In this document: positions 12,216 through 23,282 of the stretch, piece after piece
Layout of the letters: every line of letters starts with the position of its first letter
Position numbering within the stretch: position 1 is the first letter of the stretch
Origin: Ryuthela nishihirai
Lineage: Eukaryota > Arthropoda > Arachnida > Araneae > Heptathelidae
Assembly (NCBI GenBank): GCA_038380435.1
Contig: JAWZYU010000028.1
Span: 23,358,201-23,422,200, forward strand
Reading direction: 5' to 3'
DNA length: 64,000 bases
Notes under the pieces: model-generated
What the model was told of the DNA's origin: nothing
What the model saw: the letters and a program-made list of their open reading frames with translations, nothing else
Databases searched by the model: none
Translations under genes and position numbers: made by a program

Positions 12216-12580
12216 GGGGCGGGGCCAGGCTCGTAATCTGTAGTTCCCAGGTTCGAGTCCCAGCTGGGTCAGCGTTGAGATTTATCTCCGCAAAATTCCC
12301 CGCCCTGCCCACGGTCAGTAGGGGACACCGATGGGCTTGGAAAGGCCGCCGTCCGTCGGATGGGACGTTAAGCCGTGGATCCGTGTGTGGGAGAGACATA
12401 CCCTGTAACACGTTAAAGAACACGCTGGATGGCCTTGACGGGAGGCTACCATCTGTCTCCCAACAGATGTTCCAGTGGGTCCCCTCCCCCAACCTTCTCT
12501 GAGCCTTCGGGGTCCATGTGACCTGGTCATTTAGTCCATGGTGTGCAAAAAAAGTGCCGCTCAGAGATAAAACAACCCAA
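12216..12580 (+). mobile_element. SINE-1 lacking the A box
   Basis: The head is deleted between GGGGCGGGG and CCAGGCTCG, removing the A box, while the B box stays perfect. An imperfect duplication TCCACGAGATATA / TCCACAAGATTTA flanks the copy (12203-12215 and 12581-12593). Confidence 0.88.
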
Positions 12581-12593
12581 TCCACAAGATTTA

Positions 12594-13509
12594 GGTTACA
12601 AGTTTTAGACCAGTCGAACTCAGTTTCAGTACGTGTATTCAGGTTTTTTCAAAAACTTGCCTTCTTGCCGAAGAAATAATTAAAACATAGAAAAAAGGCG
12701 TTTGTAAGTAGACTAGGCATAAAATAATAATAAAAAAATTTAATGTAGTATAAAGATAGATACTTTTACCTGCCAAAAAGGAAGGTTGAAGAGAGATGAA
12801 GTTCACAAGGTGGTTGATTTCTTTTCCTCTATTATATCTATATTATTTATCGGTAGATATCTTTTATAATAAAGCATGTAACTTTTGCCAAGATGAGGAC
12901 AAAATTCTCACTTTCGCTAAAGTTTTAAAAAAATTACAATCCCTGCCATATATCAAACTCTGTTGTCTATCGCATCTGAGAGTTACGCCGTTTCTTATAA
13001 ATTTAATAATTTAGAACGATTGTAAGATTTTCAGTCTTTGCCGGAAGAACAGATACAAAGAAATACTCGTTCTTTTTCACACGACACGTTTTAAGAACTT
13101 TACACAAAATTCTTAACTGTCACCAGAAGGTTAAATACAATTCACAATTCATGCCATTCGATTAAACAGTATTGGAAACCTTCATCAAAAATTTAACTAC
13201 GATTTCGGGGACCTTGGCCAAAACGATAAACGCAATTTGCTGCACGGCCTGGCTCCGAGGTATGAATCCATGGTGCTGTCCAAGGTTTCTTAACACTTAA
13301 CTTTATGTCTACTTTCGCAAATCTCGTCGGTTTCCCTTGTTTCTTTTTTCTTGCATCATAAATTGGAAGAATTCATCAGTCTCAGTGCGATACCACAAAT
13401 TCAGTGATTCCGTTGAGAGAATTACTTCTGAAAGAATTACTAGGATAGAAAATATCCAAACATTTTATATCTCCCCTCCTATAACAACAATGCCATGCAT
13501 TCTCACAAT
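12594..13509. other. No gene seen
   Basis: AT-rich. The short frame at 12796-13014 starts like a signal peptide but has no family resemblance and no supporting context. Confidence 0.4.
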
Positions 13510-13519
13510 TCCTCTATAT

Positions 13520-13818
13520 TGCCGCAAAACTCCCCGCCCTGCCCACGGTCAGTAGGGGACACCGATGGGCTTGAAAAGGCCGCCGTCCGTCTGATGGGAA
13601 GTTAAGCCTTTGCCCCGTGTGCGGGAGAGCCATACCCTGTGCACGTTAAAGAACACGTTGGATGGCCTTGACGGGAGGCTACCAACTATCTCCCAACAGC
13701 TGTTCCACTGGGTCCCCTCCCCTAACCTTCTCTGAGCCTTTGGGGTCCTTGTGACCTGGTCATTTAGCCCACGGTGTGCAAAAAAGTGCCACTCAGAGGT
13801 AAAACAACCCAACCCAAA
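13520..13818 (+). mobile_element. SINE-1, 5'-truncated
   Basis: Starts at GCCGCAAAACTCCCC, almost the same joint as the copies at 11165 and 40231. Flanked by TCCTCTATAT (13510-13519) and TCCTCCATAT (13819-13828), an aged duplication. Confidence 0.88.
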
Positions 13819-13828
13819 TCCTCCATAT

Positions 13829-14394
13829 CGGATTTCGTTTAAAGGCATTCCTTATCATTGATTGGTCAGTTTTTCATATCAGAAATTTTACCAATTTCCT
13901 GATTAGCTTGAATTTGAAAGCGCCTCTTTCTTTCATGAGGGTTCGATTCGATATCTTCAACTGTTGCCGAAAGGGTAAAAAATGCTGACGATATCTTCAG
14001 CTTGTTAGAAAGAAAGGAAAGGAATAGAATGCTAAAAGTGTTTGAAAGGATAAAACATTTTGTTAAGGGAACAATTCTTTGTAGCAGAAGCCTACAACAC
14101 TGTATTCTATAAACTCCCACTTAAAATAGTTTTTAGCTAATTCTTTGGCAGTATCCGTACGGAGCGATTATTGTGTAGATACTTAAAAGTCACCCGTTCA
14201 AGTGAGAAAGTTTCAGCACGTCACTTCAAGTACAATTTTGATCTGGGAGAGAAAAACAAGATTGCCTTTTGTCTCTTCACGTTTCTGGGTGTTTCGCTCA
14301 GTGGACGACGTGTTGCAGAGACACCTAGCGACCAACGCCCGAAGAGAGCAATGGATAGGTACGTTGGCCTTCCAAATCTGGCTGCTGACTTAGG
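13829..14394. other. No gene seen
   Basis: A somewhat less AT-rich interval with no recognisable protein or RNA. Short frames near 14171-14393 have no family resemblance. Confidence 0.4.
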
Positions 14395-14396
14395 TA

Positions 14397-14958
14397 CAGT
14401 CGCTCAAAAAAATATTCGAACACTGTGGTTGATTACAGAATTCAGAAAAAATATCTGGCAACGATTTTTTTTAGAAATTAGTGATCTGGCAACCTTCGTA
14501 TCACGTGTCACGAAGGTTGCCAGATCACTAATTTCTTAAAAAAAAATCCTTGCAGATATTTTTTATGAATTCTGTAATCAACCATAGTGTTCGGATATTT
14601 TTTAATATATATAATGCGTATGAATATATAATGCAATGAATATGGAACGTGTGCAGTTACCGTTCACAGCAAACTGGAGCGGTTGCGGTTAATGTTCACA
14701 GCACATTGGATCGTGTGAGCTCACAAAGACCTGGATCGTGTGGGCTCACTCACGGAAATATTGAGCGTGTGCAGTTACCGTTCACAGCAAACTGGAGTGT
14801 GTACAGTTGCTGTACACGCGCCAGATATTTTTCCTGAATTCTGTAATCACGTGACACGAAGGTTGCCAGATCACTAATTTCTAAAAAAAATCGTTGCCAG
14901 ATATTTTTTCCGAATTCTGTAATCAACCACAGTGTTCGGATACTTTTTTGACCGACTG
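14397..14958. mobile_element. Compound Pal-1 element
   Basis: A 562 bp element with Pal-1 termini at both ends and TA at 14395-14396 and 14959-14960. It holds a nearly whole Pal-1 palindrome (to about 14602), an AT-rich joint, the GATCGTGTGGGCTCACTCAC internal domain shared with 11.6 kb, and a second Pal-1 right arm. The right end reads GACCGACTG, one base off. Confidence 0.75.
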
Positions 14959-14960
14959 TA

Positions 14961-16059
14961 CCTATCTCAGTAGACTAACAATTCGAATCATTAACAGGTT
15001 TTCCTCAACAATCCCCGCCATAAATGTGTATGAGATGGAATTTGATTAGAAAAACTTCAGAGATGGGACCAACAGTTGCTAATTAGCAAAACTATTTTGG
15101 AAGAGCTCGAGTTTGAGTGTTAATTGCTAAAGCATAACAAGAAATTTTGGCTACGCTGCATTATAGGGTCCTCAGATTCATCCGCGTAGATTTATGGGAT
15201 TGTTCTGTAATATTCTATAAGGTAAATATTCTGTTTCTTAATGCATTTTTAAATTTATGTTAGACGTTTTATTACGTTTTTCTTTTTGGTAAAAATTGCA
15301 GTTGTTTAGTTCTGGTATTATGACTTTTATGCGCTGTTACAAATAATTATTTATTTTTGGGACTTTTTTAAGTGCGGAACGAGGTTTCATTCCTCAGCGA
15401 TAAGCGTTGTTAATGAACACTTGTTTCGATGGAATTATTTTAAGGTTTATTTTCAAGTGCGGAAGCGTGATTTTCTTTCGAATAGCATTGTATATATTAT
15501 GACGAATAGTCTATAAACATGTCTGAAGGTAGATGCGGGACGGACTACTTTTTCATCGCGGTGCCTTCGGACAGTCTGCGGTGGAAAAAAGTAAGATGGC
15601 AGCTGAGGACCCCGATACTGCAGTTCTGCCGAAATTTTAATGTCAGGCACACGACAGTCGCTTCATCCACAAACCGAAGTGTCGGTTGACTCAGTTGATT
15701 TACTTTCTGAAACTCAGAAGAATTATTGAAATAATTGCGAAGCTAAAATTTATTTAAAAAGTAAACTTATGTAGTTTTTGTTGTGAAATTTATCATAAAA
15801 CTAAAACTTTTGGTAGACTAAAACTAATTAAGAAACATTAACCTACCTATGTTTCATAATCAATGTACACATCCAGTATAAATAAATACAAAGGTAAAAA
15901 TAAAAATGAATCAAAAAATATCTTTCTCTTTCTTTTGACACAAACATTTCACATCGTATTAAAAAACGAGAAAAGATTTACTCATTAAACAATTATACCA
16001 TTTTACGAAATACACCATTTTCAAAATCGTTACAGTAAAGATTAAATTCATTCGAAATG
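14961..16059. other. No gene seen; AT-rich DNA
   Basis: No supported feature. Confidence 0.4.
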
Positions 16060-16061
16060 TA

Positions 16062-16195
16062 CAGTCGCTCAAAAAAATATCCGAACACTATGGTTGATTA
16101 CAGAATTCAGAAAAAATATCTGGCAACGATTTTTTAGAAATTAGTGATCTGGCAACCTTCGTGTCACGTGACACGAAGGTTGCCAGATCACTATT
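16062..16195. mobile_element. Pal-1 MITE, right end missing
   Basis: Left terminus CAGTCGCTCAAAAAAATATC after TA, the whole left arm, the CACGTG centre and the start of the right arm, then an abrupt break at about 16195. Confidence 0.85.
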
Positions 16196-16786
16196 TATCT
16201 AGGATAAGATTTTGAATTTTAAAATTTTTAACCATTGGAAAAGAAGCTTTTGCTTTTTTTACAACTCTTTCAACTGTGTTATTGAATATTCATAAATAGC
16301 CCTTAAAATAGGTAGAAATATAAAGACTTTTTTTTCATATATTCAAAATAAAAATCGCCTTTAGGATTAAGATTTTGATGGTCTTACCTTCCACAATCTT
16401 CGAATCAGAAAAATATTAGAAAATTTACCTTCAGAAATCTTAAACACCTTAAATTTACTACAAATTTTTATTTCCATCTTTGAAGCATTTTCTGAACTAT
16501 TTATTCCATTTCAATAATTTCTATCGTAGAACTTCTAGACACGTAAATTAACACCTCTTCTGGGTGAGCAGCAACGAAAACAACACTCGGGGTAAAACAA
16601 TCGAACACTTTTTTTTCCCCCGGTTTGTTTTTATTGCTGTCTCCTTTGCCTTACGTTTCTGCAATGCTTGCAATAGTAATCGATTTTCCTGAAATGCAAA
16701 AATCAGCCAAATTCCACTGAATGACAAATAGAATTCTCAATGATCGATTAGGCACTAATGAAGAAACCAAAATTGTTATTCTGTAT

Positions 16787-17125
16787 AATCATCAATCACA
16801 TTGACTAGTGTGGCCTATTTGCCTATTTGGAATGCCTATTTGGAATCATCAATCACATTGACTAGTGTGGCCTATTTGGAATGCCTATTTGGAATCATCA
16901 ATCACATTGACTAGTGTGGCCTATTTGGAATGCCTATTTGGAATCATCAATCACATTGACTAGTGTGGCCTATTTGCCTATTTGGAATGCCTATTTGGAA
17001 TCATCAATCACATTGACTAGTGTGGCCTATTTGCCTATTTGGAATCATCAATCACATTGACTAGGGAAGCCTATTTGCCTATTGGAATCACATTGACTAG
17101 TGTGGCCTATATGGCCTATTTGGAA
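16787..17125 (+). repeat. Tandem array with 57/49/44 bp units
   Basis: Units start AATCATCAATCACATTGACT at 16787, 16844, 16893, 16942, 16999 and 17043, with a shorter final one near 17084. Length varies because each unit carries one to three copies of a sub-repeat, GCCTATTTGG. The order 57, 49, 49, 57, 44 suggests slippage or unequal exchange. Confidence 0.9.
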
Positions 17126-17510
17126 ATTCGATCTGGATGAAAATTCTTTCTAGTTAAGCTCTTTTTTTTCAGATGTACACAAAATTTTATTATAAAATTC
17201 CAATTGCTAATATTAGTACGAAACGAAGAAAGCTGCTTTCTGTCTTCAATGTGTTCCTTTCTCTCCTTATGACCTATAAACATGACACGAAAGCATTAAA
17301 AAATAATAAGCATAGCTGATTATACAAAACTTAACAAAGTTAATAATTTTAATATCAGTTCGAGATTAGTTTAAATGTAGTGCTAAAATAAATCTTTAAA
17401 CACTAAACAACAGTACGAAATCAAAAAGAATATTTGCTTTTTAAAAGTTCTCATTCAATGAATGAGATGACCATGACTTTGATATAGATTATACTAAGAC
17501 TTGTTATTAA

Positions 17511-18106
17511 CACTGGTTTCCATAAATTAAGGAAAATCTCTATGTTAAGTCAATGAGAAGCTAATGTCAAATCTCTATAACTTCTGAAATATGTTGTTGT
17601 TTTTTTGAAAAATGTGATGTAGATAAAGATCTCAATCAAATAAATCAATATCTCGATTTTCAACAATATTCGTTCAGTATTTAATGAGTTATGGAAGTTT
17701 GAATATTTAACAACAGCAATGCCAGTCTTAAGAAACTTGTACAAAACTGAAGAATAGTGAAAGAATTCTTTACACAAAGGTACTAAAATAGAAACTTGAA
17801 ATAAATATTAAACACTTTGATACAATACTTATTACTAATTAACTTCTGAAGTCATTTTTTGCGGCTGGCATTGCTATTACTAAATATTCAAACTTCCATA
17901 ACTCATTACTTACTGAACGAATATTGTTGAAAAACGAGATATTGATTTATTGGATTGAGATCTTTATCTGCAATCACATTTTTCAAAACAAAAAAACTTA
18001 TTTTAGAAGTTATAGAGCTTTGACGATAGCTTCCCATTGACTTAACATAGGGATTTTCCTTAATTTATTAACCTAGGGATTTTCCTTAATTTATGGAAAC
18101 CAGGTA
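17511..18106. repeat. Long inverted repeat (foldback), about 220 bp arms
   Basis: The left arm at 17511-17727 (CACTGGTTTCCATAAATTAA inward to GAATATTTAACAACAGCAAT) is repeated inverted at 17867-18106, with imperfect identity and a 140 bp centre. The right arm contains a small extra duplication (GGGATTTTCCTTAATTTAT twice). It resembles a foldback or MITE-like element. No clear target duplication was found. Confidence 0.75.
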
Positions 18107-18379
18107 TGTCTTTCCTCAATCGACATATAATTGGACATTTTATTCTTATAAACACTCAATCCTTGGGTTATATTTAATAAACTAACTTAATCTGAAATAG
18201 AATTCTATTGAATCGAGAAACCTATCTCTGATCAGATATCTAAATCAATTGAATCATCGATCTCATTTAAAGGGATCTAAATCTCTTATCAGTTACTTTA
18301 AAGTCAAGCTAATTAGAGAAGGCTGACGTACCTTTAACCTAACTGAGCCATACCTGCCCCTTCTGCGAAATGTTATGGC

Positions 18380-18720
18380 AATAACTCCCTCTATTGGGAA
18401 CCTCCCCTTTCACCCCACGGCTAGATCGCCCCTCCCACCCCCTCAGTACCAGGCTCCCCCCTCCCTCCCTTACCGTCTCCTGCCTCTTCGTGAATGAAGC
18501 GTTGCTGTTCTTCCTCAGCTCTGTGATGTGTTTCGTTGCCCTTCAGTGCGTGTCACCTTCCTCCATGTCGCCTCCAGTTGCGCTGTCATCTCTTCCGTGC
18601 CCTTCACTCACACACCACCTCCGTCTCTAGTCCGTAGTGTGTAGAGCCGTTCTGTGTGTGTGTGCTCTTGTGCGCTCTTCCCTAGCACAATGTCAAAATA
18701 AAGGTTCCTACTGAAATGGC
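18380..18720 (+). other. C-rich island with AATAAA; possible transcribed sequence
   Basis: A sharp shift from AT-rich DNA to pyrimidine-rich DNA, ending with AATAAA at 18697-18702 and a GT-rich run after it. The open frame at 18394-18630 has low-complexity Pro/Ser content and no recognisable domain. It could be an unknown gene's 3' exon or just a base-composition patch. Confidence 0.25.
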
Positions 18721-18872
18721 ATGTCTGATGTGTTTCCTTTCACAATGTCGCAATGAAAGCGCTCTCTATAAAGGACCTACGGGGATTTTTCCTATCTCTG
18801 TCGACTCAACTGCTTCTTCATGGCCGTCTTTTGCGAGAGAGCAGATAACAAGACTTTTCAGAATTCTGAGAC

Positions 18873-19262
18873 TTTTCGGTTGTTGCTTTTCCTCTGAGCG
18901 GCACTTTTTTGCACACCATGGGCTAAATGGCCAGGTCACATGGACCCCGAAGGCTCAGAGAAGGTTAGGGGAGGGGACCCACTGGAACAGCTGTTGGGAG
19001 ACAGATGGTAGTCTCCCGTCAAGGCCATCCAGCGTGTTCTTTAACGTGCACAGGGTATGGCTCTCTCGCACACGGGGCCACGGCTTAACGTCCCATCCGA
19101 CGGACGGCGGCCTTTCCAAGCCCATCGGTGTCCCCTACCTACCGTGGGCAGGGCGGGGAATTTCGCGGAGATAAATCTCAACGCTGACCCAGCTGGGACT
19201 TGAACCTGGGAACTACAGATTACGAGCCTGGCGCGCTACCGACTGAGCCACCCCCGCCCCTA
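18873..19262 (-). mobile_element. SINE-1, full length
   Basis: Complete copy with the tRNA head at the right. The duplication AATTCTGAGAC lies at 18862-18872 and 19263-19273, a perfect 11-base match. Confidence 0.92.
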
Positions 19263-19753
19263 AATTCTGAGACAATGAAGGAACAAATTTAAATAGGGGT
19301 GGTACGTAAAGCAAAAGAGTGCTTGAATTACGACGTAGACCAGTGGTTTTTACCCTTTTCATCGCCAAGAACTCTTTATGAAGTCTCATTCCTTCTGCCG
19401 ACCTTCTTGTCTCATTACTTGATACATTTGGGGCGGGGGTACCTCAGTCGGTAGCGCGCCAGGCTCGTAATCTGTAGTTCCCAGATTCGAGTCCCAGCTG
19501 GGTCAGCATTGAGATTTATCTCCGCAAAACTACTGCCCACGTTCAGTAGGGGACACCGATGGGCTTGGAAAGACCGCCGTCCGTCGGATGGGACGTTAAG
19601 ACGTGGACCCGTTTGCGGGAGAGCCATACCCTGTGCATGTTAAAGAACACGCTGGATGGCCTTGACGGGAGGCTACCATCTGTCTCCTAACAGCAGTTCC
19701 AGTGGGTCCTCTCCTCCAACCTTCTCTGAGCCTTCGAAGTCCATGTGACCTGG

Positions 19754-20142
19754 GGGGCGGGGGTGGCTCAGTCGGTAGCGCGCCAGGCTCGTAATCTGTA
19801 GTTCCCAGGTTCGAGTCCCAGCTGGGTCAGCGTTGAGATTTATCTCCGCAAAATTCCTCGCCCTGCCCACGGTCAGTAGGGGACACCGATGGGCTTGGAA
19901 AGGCCGCCGTCCGTCGGATGGGACGTTAAGCCGTGGCCCCGTGTGCGGGAGAGCCATACCCTGTGCACGTTAAAGAACACGCTGGATGGCCTTGACGGGA
20001 GGCTACCATCTGTCTCCCAACAGCTGTTCCAGTGGGTCCCCTCCCCCAACCTTCTCTGAGCCTTCGGGGTCCATGTGGCCTGGCCATTTAGCCCATGGTG
20101 TGCAAAAAAGTGCCGCTCAGAGGTAAAACAACCCAACCCAAC
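19754..20142 (+). mobile_element. SINE-1, full-length reference copy (inner copy of a nest)
   Basis: This complete copy shows the family structure. A tRNA-like head (about 75 bases) has an A box at 19764-19775, a B box at 19808-19818 and a plausible CGT anticodon loop. It is followed by a conserved body containing GGATGGGACGTTAAGCC and CACGTTAAAGAAC, then a 3' part and a tail of AACCC units. Such GACGTTAA/CACGTTAAAG cores recall the conserved central domains of invertebrate SINE superfamilies; I do not assign one. It sits inside another SINE-1 and is flanked by a 13-base duplication (ending ATGTGACCTGG) at 19741-19753 and 20143-20155. SINEs are transcribed by RNA polymerase III and moved by a partner LINE's reverse transcriptase. 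Confidence 0.93.
19764..19818 (+). promoter_or_regulatory. Internal RNA polymerase III promoter (A and B boxes) of SINE-1
   Basis: The A box TGGCTCAGTCGG at 19764-19775 and B box GGTTCGAGTCC at 19808-19818 are near-perfect type 2 Pol III promoter elements, with 32 bases between them, close to a real tRNA gene. They are intact in most full-length copies. The copy at 12216 has lost the A box. Confidence 0.85.
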
Positions 20143-20394
20143 CCATGTGACCTGGCCATTCAGCAAATGGTGTGCCAAAAAGTGCCGCTCAGAGGTAAAA
20201 CAACCAAACAACCAACCAAAACAACTTGATACATTTTGTTTAACTAAAATACTGATCCTCGCAAAGCGGATTCTATTTAAAATACCTTGAATGCATTATA
20301 TGTATCTGCTTTTCATTTATTGGGTATTTGGTAAATTGAAATAAACATCTGAATGGAGAAATTCCCGTCAGCAACAGCAAATCATAGGCATGGA

Positions 20395-21226
20395 CAGGGC
20401 CGCCGAGAGAATTTATGGGCCCCTATGTAATATTATGCTCGCCCCCCCCCCCCTTGAAAATTTTTTATCTTTACAAATCATTAATAGCAATTATTCTGGA
20501 CACAATGATGACATTCAGAGGAAAAAAAAGCCTGTTGCGCAGTCAGGCATGCAAAAACATAGGCCTACACAGTTTGTGTCACATAAAACTTTTTAGCATT
20601 TATTTTAGGGAACATATTTTGCAAAGCTCACAGCAAGATTTAGGATTTTTGAGTAAATTTCATATAGGCTACATAACATATTATGGAGAAAAACTATGCA
20701 ATTCTGTGAGTCTTCATTTCTAATTGTCAGTACTGAAAAATAAGCAACAATATTTGTTAAACTTCACATTAGCATAATAGCAGATTCAACACTAAATGTG
20801 CCGACAAGAGACTTTTAAACTGTTATAATTTGCAACACTGACACACAGACCACAGACGATGTTACTGGAACTCGAAACATGAACAATATCGCACGGGTTG
20901 GTTTGGGAGAGTCCAACTGTTGCTACTGCTGCAGAGGTGGGGTGGTTAACAGGGAAAATACAAGCAAATGCTGTAAGTTAACGCGGACAAAAGAAGATGT
21001 TAAGAAAGGGTTCGTTCAACTACTATTAATGAGATAATGTCATAATCCAACTAGTGTTTCTTTTTAAAAGCATATTATAACAAATAATATTCTTATGGAA
21101 TTTTATAGGATCGATATATAGCCTAACTAAGAATAATTTTTGTAAGAAAAAGTAAAGAGTCACTTAATCTGACGGGCCCTTATGCACTAGTCCCCCTTGC
21201 CCCCCCCCCCCCTGTCAGCGGCCCTG
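20395..21226. mobile_element. Non-autonomous hAT-type element
   Basis: 832 bp with termini CAGGGCCGCCGA and, inverted, CAGGGCCGCTGA, flanked by the 8-base duplication GGCATGGA at 20387-20394 and 21227-21234. Internal C runs lie just inside both ends. No transposase-like frame, so it depends on another hAT element. Position and duplication length are diagnostic of hAT. Confidence 0.85.
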
Positions 21227-21436
21227 GGCATGGAGAGAGAGATGCCCTATCGCTTGAAAACTATAACCGACGTCGCCATATTGCTCTTATTCTTAAGCGT
21301 GCGTTGTCTGTGTTAACGAACGACAGATTGAGCAAAAACGTTGACACCTCTACAGCATATTCTTGCAGAAATTAACATGCGAAATAAAAGAAACAAAAAG
21401 GAATTAAAAGAGAGTAAATTCCCATGTACACACACA

Positions 21437-22000
21437 GGGTTGGGTTGGGTTGTTTTACCTCTGAGCGGCACTTTTTTGCACACCATGAATGTGCTAAATG
21501 GCCAGATCACATGGACCCCGAAGGCTCAGAGAAGGTTGGGGGAGGGGACCCGCTGGAACAGCTGTTGGGAGACAGATGGTAGCCTCCCGTCAAGGCCATC
21601 CAGCGTGTTCTTTAACGTTGGCTTGTTTTACCTCTGAGCGGCACATTTTTGCACACCATGGGCTAAATGGCCAGGTCACATGGACCCCGAAGACTCAGAG
21701 AAGGTTTGGGGAGGGGACCCACTGGAACAGCTGTTGGGAGACAGATGGTAGCATCCCGTCAAGGCCATCCAGCGTGTTCTTTAACGTGCACAGGGTATGG
21801 CTCTCCCGCACACGGGGCCACGGCTTAACGTCCCATCCGACGGACGGCGGCCTTTCCAAGCCCATCGGTGTCCCCTACTGACCGTGGGCAGGGCGGGAAA
21901 TTTTTTCGGAGATAAATCTCAACGCTGACCCAGCTGGGACTCGAACCTGGGAACTACAGATTACGAGCCTGGCGCGCTACCGACTGAGCCACCCCCGCCC
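21437..22000 (-). mobile_element. SINE-1 with an extra partial body and tail
   Basis: Reading on the minus strand, a full copy (22000 to 21618) runs into its tail and then straight into a second body fragment starting CGTTAAAGAACACGC and ending in another tail (21617-21437). A short CATGTAC similarity flanks the whole. The arrangement parallels the multimer at 27321. Confidence 0.85.
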
Positions 22001-22437
22001 ATGTACGACTTGGATAAGCTTGGCGGGCTACAAGTGACGAAAAGGGAGCCAATGCAACATAATTATTCAAATGATTCGCTGATAATCACTGGAACGCATT
22101 CTTTATCCTTTACTTATAAAATAACAGAACATCGTAACATTCCTCTTGTTTAATTGAAAGTTTTTTGAATCCTGCTGTCCTAAGGCCTCATCTTAAAAAC
22201 TGAATATCTTCCTCCACATCACATCAGCAGAATCATTCACATCAGAAGACACGTATATCATTTTTGAATTTCTTTACTCAGATCTCAATATTTTAAGCGT
22301 TACCAATCTCTAATAAATTAGCCATTAAGGATTCTTAATAATATTCACTTTTAAATATTGGAGAGTTATAATCAATTCTCTAACATTGAACTTTTAATGT
22401 GAGTTATTGATATTGCTTCCTCTCTTCCTTTCTACAT
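22001..22437. other. No gene seen
   Basis: AT-rich spacer without a supported feature. Confidence 0.4.
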
Positions 22438-23213
22438 GGGGTGGCTCAGTCGGTAGCGCGCCAGGCTCGTAATCTGTAGGTCCCAGGTTCGAGTCCCAGC
22501 TGGGTCAGCGTTGAGATTTATCTCCGCGAAATTCCCCGCCCTGCCCACGGTAGGTAGGGGACACCGATGGGCTTGGAAAGGCCGCCGTCCGTCGGATGGG
22601 ACGTTAAGTCGTGGCCCCGTGTGCGGGAGAGCCATACCCTCTGCACGTTAAAGAACACGCTGGATGGCCTTGACGGGAGGCTACCATCTATCTTCCAACA
22701 GCTATTCCAGTGGGTCCCCTCCCCCAACCTTCTCTGAGCCTTCGGGGTCCATGTGACCTGGCCATTTAGCCCATGGTGTGCAAAAAAGTGCCGCTTAGAG
22801 GTTGGGTTGGGTTGTTTTACCTCTGAGCGGCACTTTTTTGCACACCATGGGCTAAATGGCCAGGTCACATGGACCCCGAAGGCTCAGAGAAGGTTGGGGG
22901 AGGGGACCCACTGGAACAGCTGTTGGGAGACAGATGGTAGCCTCCCGTCAAGGCCATCCAGCGTGTTCTTTAACGTGCACAGGGTATGGCTCTCCCGCAC
23001 ACGGGACCACGGCTTAACGTCCCATCCGACGGACGGCGGCCTTTCCAAGCCCATCGGTGTCCCCTTCTGACCGTGGGCAGGGCGGGGAATTTTGCGGAGA
23101 TAAATCTCAACGCTGACCCAGCTGGGACTCGAACCTGGGAACTACAGATTACGAGCCTGGCGCGCTACCGACTGAGCCACCCCCGCCCCCCGCTTAGAGG
23201 TAAAACAACCCAA
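22438..23213 (+). mobile_element. SINE-1, outer copy split by an opposed SINE-1
   Basis: The head to 3' part runs 22438-22801, and the tail resumes at 23201 (TAAAACAACCCAAC). No convincing outer duplication. Confidence 0.88.
22802..23189 (-). mobile_element. SINE-1 inserted in the 3' end of another SINE-1
   Basis: Complete copy opposed to its host. The duplication CCGCTTAGAGG is at 22791-22801 and 23190-23200. The host's private variant (CGCTTAGAGG instead of CGCTCAGAGG) appears on both sides, which confirms the target. Confidence 0.93.
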
Positions 23214-23282
23214 CAAACAACCTCAACTACTGCAAATTGGGACCTACACTGCCACTGTTTTCTACAGTGGCATGATTAAACA

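Larger units (their letters stand above)
19430..20223 (+). mobile_element. SINE-1, outer copy split by a second SINE-1
   Basis: The head and body run from 19430 to 19753; the 3' part resumes at about 20156 and ends in a tail with AACCA-type units. The outer duplication ACTTGATACATTT lies at 19417-19429 and 20224-20236, an exact 13-base match that proves the two halves are one insertion. The A box is slightly altered (TACCTCAGTCGG). Confidence 0.92.

Noticed and set aside
12796..13014. 72-codon frame with a signal-peptide-like start
   Set aside because: No family resemblance, no splice or promoter context, and AT-rich DNA gives such frames by chance.
16787..17125. CRISPR-like array
   Set aside because: Units are contiguous with nested sub-repeats and no unique spacers, in a eukaryotic genome.
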